Assembly (NCBI RefSeq): GCF_963675455.1 | Contig: NZ_OY776217.1 | Location: 3,520,001-3,584,000 of the forward strand | DNA from: Emcibacter sp. | GTDB taxonomy: Bacteria > Pseudomonadota > Alphaproteobacteria > Sphingomonadales > Emcibacteraceae | Reading direction: 5' to 3' | Length of the DNA stretch: 64,000 nt | In this document: positions 1 through 8,324 of the stretch, one piece after another | Layout: each line of letters starts with the position of its first letter | Numbering within the stretch: position 1 is the first letter of the stretch | Program-made: the position numbers and the translations under genes | The notes under the pieces: generated by a model | Databases searched by the model: none | The model's input: only the letters and a program-made list of their open reading frames with translations | What the model was told of the DNA's origin: nothing

Positions 1-3000
1 CACGGATTTAACGGTGAATTCAGAGTTATCTCCTGAACTCTGACCGGTCGCATCGGTGGCTTCGATCACAATTTTCGCCACCGGAACATCCCCGGTTTCA
101 AGGTCATAGGAGAAACTGCTGCCGCTCAGTCGCGTCCCCGTTTCCGGGGTCAGGCTGCCAGTAGCTACTTCATTGCCATTGGCGTCATAGGCCGTCCATT
201 TGCCCTGCTCACCGCCGGGGAATTCATTTTCGATCTGGCGGTCTGTGACAAGCCCGACTTCGGTCACGGGATTATCAAAGGTCAGCACCAGTTGCTCGCT
301 GGTCCCGGTCGCGGGATCATAATCTATCTGGGTGTCAATCCGTTCACCCTGAATGCCCACCCCGTCTCCGGATGTCTTCAGAACGGCCGCACTTCCGTCG
401 GTGGCAAAACCTTCTATCGTGACATTATCGCCGAGTTGACCGGAAGTTCCGTCACCGGACAGAACAACATTGTTGGTATCAAGACTTACAGGCGCATTCC
501 CGTCCAGTGATGTTGTAATCACCGGCGCATCATTCTCGGGGGTAACCGTGAGGGTGGCACTTGCTTTCACCACACCGCCGTTGCCGTCAACCACATCATA
601 GGTCAGGGTCAGATCGCCGTTAAAGTCGGCACCCGGCTGGAACGTCCAGCTGCCATCCTCATTCGGAACAAGCGTACTGTAATCGGCAACCGGCACATCG
701 GACATATCAAACTGCAGGGAGCCAGACCAGGCCATGGTTTCCCGACCGTCAATCACGTCAGAGGATCTGGCGTAAGAGGCATCCTCGGCCTCGATGGTCA
801 CACCACCGATGAAGTCTCCGTTCCCGTCCTGGGTGCCGCCCACGTTGATCTTGTCCACAATCAGGTTGCGGTCTTCACCGGCAACGCCGTCGCCGTCCCT
901 GTCGCCGGTGCCTTCCCAGGCGTCGTTGACAAAGCGCACATCAACGGAATCAATTTCGGTACCTGCCGGCAGCTCAAAACTGAAATATTCCCAGTCGCCG
1001 CGCTCGGCAGAGACTTCAAAACGGGTTTCCCCATTTACTTCAATCAGTTCACCGTTGACGTAGACCTCAAAGTCTGGAGAGCCAACCCCCACATCCTGCA
1101 CGTTGTCGGGATCATAATGATCGCCGGAAATCTTCAGGGTAACCGGAATTTCACTGACCTCATTGCCGATACGAAGATTTGTGACAGAAAGTGCATCACC
1201 ATCAATATCAGAGGCGTTCCCGAGAAGGTCGGCGGGCTGAATTGTAATCGCAGCATCCTCAGCGGTTGAAAAGGCAGGTGCCGCATCCAGGTCAACAACC
1301 GGCCCGTCATTCACTGCAATAACATCCAGGCTTGCCGTGGAGGAGACGGTTTCGATGCCGTCGGTAACCTCAAAGGTCAGGGGGACATCCGCGCCGTTGA
1401 AATTTTCGACAGGTGTGAAGGTCCAGGTGCCGTCACCGTTATCCACGACAGCGCCATAAGATTCATCGACATTGACCTCGGTCACCGCCAGCACATCGCC
1501 ATCAATATCGGAGGCATTGGCCAGAAGATCCTCGGCACTGAAAGTGATCGAAGTGTCTTCGTCTGTTGCCCCAAGCTCGACTGCATTTACAACCGGGCCG
1601 TCGTTGGAACCGATGACGCGAACCTGCATGGTGGCCACATCACTACCGCCTTGCCCATCGGAAACCTCAAAGTCAAAGCTGACCAATTGTTCCTCACCAT
1701 CCTTCAGCCCATCAAAATCACTGCCCGGGTCGAAACTGTAACTGCCGTCCGCATTCACCACCACCGTGCCTGCCTCAGGAGCAGACACCAGGCTGTAGCT
1801 CAGGTCATCCCCCTCGATATCCGTGGCATGAAGCTGATCAAGGAGAACAACATTCTCCCCGGTAGTTAAATCACTTTCTATAGCCACCGGTCCGTCATTG
1901 ACCGCAATTACATCCAGGCTGGCTGTGGAGGAGACCGTCTCAATGCCGTCGGTCGCCTCAAAGGTCAGGGGGACGTCAGAACCGTTGAAATTTTCTACAG
2001 GCGTGAAAGTCCAGGTGCCATCAGCGTTATCCACGATAGCGCCATAAGCCTCGTCCACCATGACCTCGGTCACCGCCAGCACATCGCCATCAATATCGGA
2101 GGCCTTGGCCAGAAGGTCCTCGGCACTGAAAGTGATCGAAGTGTCTTCGTCTGTTGCCCCAAGCTCGACTGCATTTACAACCGGGCCGTCGTTGGAACCG
2201 ATGACGCGAACCTGCATGGTGGCCACATCACTACCGCCTTGCCCATCGGAAACCTCAAAGTCAAAGCTGACCAATTGTTCCTCACCATCCTTCAGCCCAT
2301 CAAAATCACTGCCCGGGTCGAAACTGTAACTGCCGTCCGCATTCACCACCACCGTGCCTGCCTCAGGAGCAGACACCAGGCTGTAGCTCAGGTCATCCCC
2401 CTCGATATCCGTGGCATGAAGCTGATCAAGGAGAACAACATTCTCCCCGGTAGTTAAATCACTTTCTATAGCCACCGGTCCGTCATTGACCGCAATTACA
2501 TCCAGGCTGGCTGTGGAGGAGACCGTCTCAATGCCGTCGGTCGCCTCAAAGGTCAGGGGGACGTCAGAACCGTTGAAATTTTCTACAGGCGTGAAAGTCC
2601 AGGTGCCATCAGCGTTATCCACGATAGCGCCATAAGCCTCGTCCACCATGACCTCGGTCACCGCCAGCACATCGCCATCAATATCGGAGGCATTGGCCAG
2701 AAGGTCCTCGGCGCTGAAAGTGATCGAAGTATCTTCATCGATTTCGCCGAGATCCACGGCCTCCACAACGGGGCTGCTGTTGTCGGGATCTTCCGCGCCG
2801 TCATTGATAGCTATGTTGTCATCAATTTCCGAATTGCCGTCACCCCCTGTATTCTCAGGGGCCTCGTTGATATCGGCGACATTAAAATCAAAACTTTTGC
2901 TAACCTCGGCACCGGACCGATCAGTCGCCGTCACCGTAACGGAAACCGTCGGCTCGACTTCATGATCGAGGCTCACATCGCCCTTGAGTTTCAGGACACC

Positions 3001-3963
3001 GTCCACTACTTCAAACCGGTCGTCGCTGACGCTATAGCTGTGCACATCATTGGTATCCACATCTGTCGTGGACAGAGTGCCGACGACAGCTCCTTCAGCA
3101 TTTTCGGTAAGGCTGTTGCCTGCAATCGAGATATCGACCGGCGCATCATTCTGACCGTTGACGGTGAGGGTAACATAGGCGGTGTCTGTCGCACCGGAAG
3201 GATCGGCAACTGTATAGGAAATGGTTACTGTTTCGCTATCCCCCTCGGCAAGGTGATCGTAGGCGCTGCCGGGATTGAAAATGATCTTCTGGCCATCATG
3301 GGTAACCGCACCCGCCCCATCCTGCAGTTCCGCTCCAGTAATAAACAGGGGATCAGCATCTGGATCGACATCATTTGCCAGGACGTCTATTGAATAGGTA
3401 CTGTCTTCACCGGTGTCAAAACTGTCATCAGCAGCAACCGGCGCTCCATTGACTATTGCGCTTTCTTCCTGCAATGCTGAGGATGCCGGGGTGTTTTCCC
3501 CACTGGTTCCCTGCGTCCCCAGGGGAGCAGCCCCCTCCTGGCCGGTTTCTGCCTGATCCAGCTCCAGGGCAGAAAAGGAGGAACCGGAAGAAAAAACGGG
3601 TTCCTGTCGACCGCCTTCTTCATTAAAACTTTCAGTTGTGAAATCTGAAGAAGCCGTAGTCTGTAATGAGCTCTGTTCAGCATCAGTTGTTGCTGTGTCG
3701 CCGGAGACAGCCCCTTGCTCTGTTCCGGTTACCGGTTCGCTTCCGTCATATTGTCCGTCCGGAAATGCCGACCCTTCAGACTGGTCACTTCCCATATGGA
3801 TATTTGACCTGGTCTGGGTATCCTGAGTACTCTCATCGCTTTCCTCGCCCATCGTGACCTGGGGACGTTCGGTTTTTTTAACCTGATCCGCACCCTGCAG
3901 AACGGGATCCAGTTCAATATCAAAGTTATCTGAACCGTTGCTTCCGGACTCACCTGTGGACAT
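1..3963 (-). CDS. Giant type I-secreted repeat adhesin (5' part; C-terminus outside window)
   Basis: An open frame of 1321 codons runs from the ATG at 3963 off the window edge, so the C-terminal secretion signal is not visible. The start has a GGAG motif 8 bases upstream and encodes MSTGESGSNGSDNF. Residues 1 to about 180 are acidic, rich in Ser, Thr, Gln and Gly, with no Sec signal. Then come VCBS/cadherin-like beta domains with recurring signatures such as VNGQNDAP, EDTSITFSAEDLL and DGTWTFTPVENFNG. A pair of domains (196 residues) is duplicated almost perfectly. Residues about 941-1043 resemble a calcium-dependent carbohydrate-binding module (FVNDAWEG, then EDRNLIVDKINVGG). Family knowledge: such proteins are exported by type I systems and mediate adhesion or biofilm formation. 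The divergent neighbour is such an exporter. Adhesion is inferred; the fold class is fairly sure. Confidence 0.88.
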   Translation of the reverse strand, partial: MSTGESGSNGSDNFDIELDPVLQGADQVKKTERPQVTMGEESDESTQDTQTRSNIHMGSDQSEGSAFPDGQYDGSEPVTGTEQGAVSGDTATTDAEQSSLQTTASSDFTTESFNEEGGRQEPVFSSGSSFSALELDQAETGQEGAAPLGTQGTSGENTPASSALQEESAIVNGAPVAADDSFDTGEDSTYSIDVLANDVDPDADPLFITGAELQDGAGAVTHDGQKIIFNPGSAYDHLAEGDSETVTISYTVADPSGATDTAYVTLTVNGQNDAPVDISIAGNSLTENAEGAVVGTLSTTDVDTNDVHSYSVSDDRFEVVDGVLKLKGDVSLDHEVEPTVSVTVTATDRSGAEVSKSFDFNVADINEAPENTGGDGNSEIDDNIAINDGAEDPDNSSPVVEAVDLGEIDEDTSITFSAEDLLANASDIDGDVLAVTEVMVDEAYGAIVDNADGTWTFTPVENFNGSDVPLTFEATDGIETVSSTASLDVIAVNDGPVAIESDLTTGENVVLLDQLHATDIEGDDLSYSLVSAPEAGTVVVNADGSYSFDPGSDFDGLKDGEEQLVSFDFEVSDGQGGSDVATMQVRVIGSNDGPVVNAVELGATDEDTSITFSAEDLLAKASDIDGDVLAVTEVMVDEAYGAIVDNADGTWTFTPVENFNGSDVPLTFEATDGIETVSSTASLDVIAVNDGPVAIESDLTTGENVVLLDQLHATDIEGDDLSYSLVSAPEAGTVVVNADGSYSFDPGSDFDGLKDGEEQLVSFDFEVSDGQGGSDVATMQVRVIGSNDGPVVNAVELGATDEDTSITFSAEDLLANASDIDGDVLAVTEVNVDESYGAVVDNGDGTWTFTPVENFNGADVPLTFEVTDGIETVSSTASLDVIAVNDGPVVDLDAAPAFSTAEDAAITIQPADLLGNASDIDGDALSVTNLRIGNEVSEIPVTLKISGDHYDPDNVQDVGVGSPDFEVYVNGELIEVNGETRFEVSAERGDWEYFSFELPAGTEIDSVDVRFVNDAWEGTGDRDGDGVAGEDRNLIVDKINVGGTQDGNGDFIGGVTIEAEDASYARSSDVIDGRETMAWSGSLQFDMSDVPVADYSTLVPNEDGSWTFQPGADFNGDLTLTYDVVDGNGGVVKASATLTVTPENDAPVITTSLDGNAPVSLDTNNVVLSGDGTSGQLGDNVTIEGFATDGSAAVLKTSGDGVGIQGERIDTQIDYDPATGTSEQLVLTFDNPVTEVGLVTDRQIENEFPGGEQGKWTAYDANGNEVATGSLTPETGTRLSGSSFSYDLETGDVPVAKIVIEATDATGQSSGDNSEFTVKSV
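1529..2691 (-). repeat. Near-perfect 588-bp tandem duplication inside the adhesin gene
   Basis: Bases 1529-2103 are identical to 2117-2691 (offset 588) wherever I compared them; the first mismatches lie at 1516, 1528 and 2104 against 2104, 2116 and 2692. The unit is 196 codons, so the frame is kept, and it encodes two beta domains. A diverged third copy of the first domain lies toward lower coordinates. The identity, including third codon positions, points to a very recent duplication or gene conversion, or to an assembly problem. Confidence 0.9.
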
Positions 3964-4321
3964 TTTTCTAACTCCAGTACCGACAATATTTCAAATTTGT
4001 GCACAAAAATTCGTGGCGCGAACATGGAACCCACGTTCAGACCCGTTTTTAGAATATCAGAGAGTGGTGAAGAAAGTCTTTCTGGATATGGTTAACGGAG
4101 GCATAACAAATCCATAAAAAGTTCTTAAAATTCAATCAGATAACAGGCAAAAAACATAAAATATTCATAAAATTTGAACTAAAGTCGTTTTAGAACAGTC
4201 TTATTAACCATTATTCAACGCAATAAGGTTATCAAAAGTATCATAAAGACTTCAGAAAAAAGCGGCAGTCTCCGAAACGGCCGTTTTTTAACTGTGTCGC
4301 AATTAACCATAAAAGCAGTAT
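3964..4321. promoter_or_regulatory. Divergent AT-rich control region between adhesin and its exporter
   Basis: This 358-bp gap holds no credible gene. It is clearly more AT-rich than its surroundings and must carry promoters for both directions. Two copies of TTAACCAT (4204-4211 and 4303-4310) match the half-site of the alphaproteobacterial cell-cycle regulator CtrA; neither forms the full TTAA-N7-TTAA motif, so this is only suggestive. I could not assign -35/-10 boxes with confidence. Confidence 0.4.
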
Positions 4322-6046
4322 GTGTTTATGATCAAAAACAATAACATTTCAGGAAATAAACTGGACTCTCTGGGGTTCATGCCGATCCTCAGAAAAGATA
4401 TTCTGACAGCTTCCCTGGTCCTTAATGCACTGTCTCTTGCATTGCCGATGGTATTGTTACAGGTCTATGACCGGATCATCCCCAATGCTGCCCTGAATAC
4501 CCTGAGCCTCCTTATTATGGGACTTCTTGGTGTACTTGTTATTGATATTCTGCTGCGCACAGCCCGGGCCTATCTGGCCGGCTGGATAGGCGCCAAATAT
4601 GAACATGATATGGGTTGTCGCGCCCTCGAGAGAATTTTGGGTTCCGGCCTGCAGGATCTGGAAAAAATTCCATCCGGTGTACATCTTGACCGGTTTGGCG
4701 CCATTGACTCCGTACGCGATTTTTATGCAAGTCAGGCGGGCCTGACCCTTGTGGACCTGCCATTTGTCTTTTTATTCCTCGGTCTTCTTGGGCTTATTGG
4801 CGGATCGCTGCTGATTGTACCTGTCTGCCTGCTGATTATTCTGGGCGTCATTGCCTTTACGCTCGGCGTCAGGCTCAAGGAAGCGATTGAAAAAGATACT
4901 ATTTGGGAAGATCGGCGCTACAGTTTCATCATAGAGGTTCTGGGCGGCATTCACTCCATCAAAAGCATGGCCATGGAACATCTGATGGACCGGCGTTATG
5001 AGAAGCTTCTGGAGAGCTGCTCGGCCGCCAGTTACAATGTCATATTCCTGAACGGCCTTGCCCAGGGGATCGGTAATATTTTCTCCCAGATCACCATGGT
5101 GGCGGTTGCCAGTATTGGCAGTATGCTTGTTATCAACGGTGATATTACCATGGGGGCGCTGGCCGCCAGCACCCTTCTGGCCGGCCGCACGGTGCAGCCC
5201 CTGTTGCGCGCATTGGGTATCTGGACCAGGTTCCAGCACATCCAGATTGCCCAGGAAAAGCTCGGCGCCATTGAAGAATTACAGCCGGAAAGAGCAGAAC
5301 AGGCTTCCGATATTGACCGGATCAACAGCATTGAACTGAAAAATCTTTCCTTCCGCTATGATAAAAATTCCCGACATATCCTGCGCGACGTCAACCTCAA
5401 GGTTGACCGTGGCCAGGTTGTTGGCATCCGTGGCGGCAACGGATCCGGCAAATCAACCCTGTTATGGGCACTGATGGCCGGCCTAGAACCGGAACAGGGC
5501 GAAGTCCTGATCAACGGCAAGGACCCCGCGCTATTTTCCACCGACAGCCTGCGCCAGAAAATAGCCTACCTGCCCCAGCGGCCGGTCATGTTCCAGGGAA
5601 CGATCCTCGATAACCTGACTATGTTCCGCGGCGATGAACATATTGATGATGCCCTGAAGGTGGCGGAAATGATGCATCTTGACAGCATCCTCGCCCGCAT
5701 GCCTGACGGCTATGAAACACGTATCGGCGACGGCGCCCAGAATGAACTTCCGGCCGGCATTGCCCAGCGCATTGCCATCGCGAGAACTCTGGCAAGCGAA
5801 CCCGATGTGATTCTGTTTGACGAAGCCAACTCCGGCCTCGACAACCAGTCAGATGAAGACCTGATCAGGCTGATGACCGGCCTGAAGGGAAAATGCACCA
5901 TGGTTCTGGTCAGTTACCGCCCTTCCCTTCTGAAGCTGGCGGACAAATTGTACGACCTGCAGAACGGGCAGCTTACCCCCGTCAGTCCGACAGAAAAAAA
6001 ACCGGCCACCGGTAAAAGCACAAACAGGGAGGGAGACCGCGCATGA
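4322..6046 (+). CDS. Type I secretion ABC transporter, subunit 1 (degenerate ATPase motifs)
   Basis: 574 residues, the length of PrtD-type secretion ABC proteins without a peptidase-like domain. An N-terminal six-helix membrane domain (about 20-310) is followed by an ATPase domain. Walker A is intact (GGNGSGKST, from residue 371), as is Walker B (VILFDEA), but the signature reads LPAGI instead of LSGGQ and the switch histidine is tyrosine (VSYRP, Y532). The GTG start could equally be the ATG at 4328. It overlaps the next ABC gene by 4 bases (ATGA), so the two are translationally coupled. Inference: it forms a heterodimer with its neighbour in the inner membrane, powering export of the divergently encoded adhesin. 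No outer-membrane TolC gene lies nearby. Confidence 0.88.
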   Translation: MFMIKNNNISGNKLDSLGFMPILRKDILTASLVLNALSLALPMVLLQVYDRIIPNAALNTLSLLIMGLLGVLVIDILLRTARAYLAGWIGAKYEHDMGCRALERILGSGLQDLEKIPSGVHLDRFGAIDSVRDFYASQAGLTLVDLPFVFLFLGLLGLIGGSLLIVPVCLLIILGVIAFTLGVRLKEAIEKDTIWEDRRYSFIIEVLGGIHSIKSMAMEHLMDRRYEKLLESCSAASYNVIFLNGLAQGIGNIFSQITMVAVASIGSMLVINGDITMGALAASTLLAGRTVQPLLRALGIWTRFQHIQIAQEKLGAIEELQPERAEQASDIDRINSIELKNLSFRYDKNSRHILRDVNLKVDRGQVVGIRGGNGSGKSTLLWALMAGLEPEQGEVLINGKDPALFSTDSLRQKIAYLPQRPVMFQGTILDNLTMFRGDEHIDDALKVAEMMHLDSILARMPDGYETRIGDGAQNELPAGIAQRIAIARTLASEPDVILFDEANSGLDNQSDEDLIRLMTGLKGKCTMVLVSYRPSLLKLADKLYDLQNGQLTPVSPTEKKPATGKSTNREGDRA

Positions 6047-8301
6047 ACCGGGACACCGCCACTGACGCACCTGTCTCCTCCGGCACCTGCAATAAAGGTC
6101 CGGCGCGGGAAATGATCGAGGAACTGAACGACAAATTCAGGGACGGCGCCAGCCTGAAAGTGGCCAAAGCCGACCAGTTGGCCGATGCCCTGCAGGCAGG
6201 CAAGATCGGCTCCTTCCATGCCTCGTCCGATTATGCCGCCTGCCTGCTGCCCCTATTGCAGGCTCTGGGCTGGCGCGGCCAGTTACGGCGACTGTTTGAA
6301 TCACTGCCGCACTTTGCCGACGGGCTTGAACTGACCGAGTTCCGCAATACCCTGGCCCATCTGCACTATAAGACAGACCCTGTAGAGGTTGATCTTGCCT
6401 CAGTCGACCCAAGGCTGTTTCCCTGTTTGTTTGTGGAAAACAACCGGCCGCTCGTGGTGCTGTCCAGGGACCGGGAAGGTATTCGCTATTTTGACAGTTC
6501 CGACCAGCAGGAAAAATATACTGACGGCAAACAACGGACCGGAACAGCTTATTTCATCTCCACCAAACATGCTAGCCAGACCAATAAGCTTGAAGACGAT
6601 CTTGCGCCGAAGAACTGGGTAAAGGACCTGTTTCTGCGGTTCAAGGGAACCATCAAGCAGATGTTCGCCATGACCCTGATGCTGAACTTTTTCGCCCTTC
6701 TGGTACCCCTGTTCATCATGGCCATCTATGATCAGGTCATCCCGTCACAGTCTGGCGTATCCCTGAGCTATCTTGTCGCCGGTATTACCCTGGCGCTGGG
6801 ATGTGAAGTCGGCCTGAGAATCCTGCGCGCCCGGCAAACCGCATATCTTGGCGCCCGGGTGGAAAATATTGTGGCCAACGCCACCTTCCAGAAACTTTTG
6901 TCATTGTCCCCGATGATGACGGAGTCCGCCCCGATCGGCAGCCAGGTTTCCCGTCTAAAGGAATTTGACGCCATCAAGGGACTGTTCACCAGCACGCTGG
7001 TCAATGTATTTCTTGAACTGCCTTTTGTTGTCCTGTTCCTGGCCCTGATTGCCATACTGGGCGGTACGCTGGCCTATATCCCCATCGCCATGATGGGAAT
7101 TTTCGCGCTGGTGGCCGCCATCATGATCCCGGCCATGAAGCGGAACGTGGCCTCCACCAGCCGGGCCCGGGCCCGACGCCACAGTTTTCTGGTCGAAGCC
7201 CTTTCCAACCTGCGCACCATCAAGCAGACCGCGGCCGAGAAACCCTGGCTGCAGAGGTACCGTACCCTGTCTGCAGAAACAGCCTACAACCATTTCCGCT
7301 CCTCCCAGGTCTCTCTGCTGCTACAGAGCCTGGCCCAGGCCATCATGATGGGGTCCGGCGTGGCGACTGTCGGCTTTGGGGTCCTGAAAGTCATGAACGG
7401 CGATATGACAATTGGTGCCCTGATTGCCTGTATGGCGCTGGTCTGGCGGGTTCTTTCCCCGCTGCAGAGCCTTTTCCTGACCCTGAGCCGTCTGGAGCAG
7501 ACCCTTAACAGCATCAAACAGATCAATCAGTTGATGCGAATTCCGTCCGAGGATGATTTGCTGCCCAACAGCCTGACCCAGCGTACCTTTGCCGGCAACC
7601 TGGTCATGGACCGGACCAGCTTCCGCTACAAACCGGATTCGGAACCTGCCCTGCTCGGCGCCGGTTTCCGGCTCAATGCCGGTGAAATGATGGCCATCAT
7701 GGGGCCCAATGCGGCCGGCAAGTCAACGGTGCTGAAACTTATTATCGCCATGCACAAACCCCAGGCGGGACAGATTATCCTGGATGGCATGGACATCCGA
7801 CAGATCAATCCGGCGATTCTGCGCCAATCCATTGCCTATGTGCCCCAACAGTCCCATTTTTTCCACGGCACCATCGCCCAGAATTTGCGTCTTGCCCAGC
7901 CCATGGCCTCCCAGCCGGATCTGGAGGAAGCCTGTCTGAAGGCAAATGTGCTTGAGGAAATAAACAACCTTCCCGAAGGATTTGAAACACGTATCGGCGA
8001 CCAGTCCATCCAGAGCCTGCCGTCCAGTTTCATGCAACGCCTGTCCCTGGCCAGGGCCTTCCTGAAAAAGGCAAGCATCCTGCTTCTGGACGAACCGGCC
8101 AAGACGCTTGATTTTGAAGGGGACAGGGCCTTCATGAATACGCTGGCCGCCCTGAAGGGAACCTGCACCATCATCATGGTTTCGCACCGGCCGAGCCATC
8201 TCAAAATGGCAGACAAGGTCCTGGTTCTTGAGGAAGGTCTGGTAAAGAACTTCGGACCACCTGAATCCGTCTTTCCGGCGCCTGCGCCGCAAACAGCATA
8301 A
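6043..8301 (+). CDS. Type I secretion ABC transporter, subunit 2 with C39-like N-terminal domain
   Basis: 752 residues. The first about 170 look like the peptidase-inactive C39-like domain that LapB/HlyB-type exporters use to hold their substrate. The membrane domain follows (about 200-490), then an ATPase domain with Walker A GPNAAGKST, Walker B ILLLDEP and an intact switch histidine (VSHRP, H715). Its signature is LPSSF rather than LSGGQ. It overlaps the upstream ABC gene by 4 bases and is 23 bases from the HlyD gene. Compared with subunit 1, this half keeps the histidine, so the ATP sites of a mixed dimer would be unequal. Confidence in the family is high; heterodimer formation is inferred. 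Confidence 0.9.
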   Translation: MNRDTATDAPVSSGTCNKGPAREMIEELNDKFRDGASLKVAKADQLADALQAGKIGSFHASSDYAACLLPLLQALGWRGQLRRLFESLPHFADGLELTEFRNTLAHLHYKTDPVEVDLASVDPRLFPCLFVENNRPLVVLSRDREGIRYFDSSDQQEKYTDGKQRTGTAYFISTKHASQTNKLEDDLAPKNWVKDLFLRFKGTIKQMFAMTLMLNFFALLVPLFIMAIYDQVIPSQSGVSLSYLVAGITLALGCEVGLRILRARQTAYLGARVENIVANATFQKLLSLSPMMTESAPIGSQVSRLKEFDAIKGLFTSTLVNVFLELPFVVLFLALIAILGGTLAYIPIAMMGIFALVAAIMIPAMKRNVASTSRARARRHSFLVEALSNLRTIKQTAAEKPWLQRYRTLSAETAYNHFRSSQVSLLLQSLAQAIMMGSGVATVGFGVLKVMNGDMTIGALIACMALVWRVLSPLQSLFLTLSRLEQTLNSIKQINQLMRIPSEDDLLPNSLTQRTFAGNLVMDRTSFRYKPDSEPALLGAGFRLNAGEMMAIMGPNAAGKSTVLKLIIAMHKPQAGQIILDGMDIRQINPAILRQSIAYVPQQSHFFHGTIAQNLRLAQPMASQPDLEEACLKANVLEEINNLPEGFETRIGDQSIQSLPSSFMQRLSLARAFLKKASILLLDEPAKTLDFEGDRAFMNTLAALKGTCTIIMVSHRPSHLKMADKVLVLEEGLVKNFGPPESVFPAPAPQTA

Positions 8302-8324
8302 AAGCCAGAAAAAAGGCACTGAAA

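Noticed and set aside
1472..2457. Identical 89- and 72-codon plus-strand ORFs repeated every 588 bp
   Set aside because: They are antisense shadows of the duplicated adhesin domains; the minus-strand frame has clear domain homology.
1290..2760. CRISPR-like array
   Set aside because: The repeat units are 588 bp, coding and contiguous, with no short repeat/spacer pattern.
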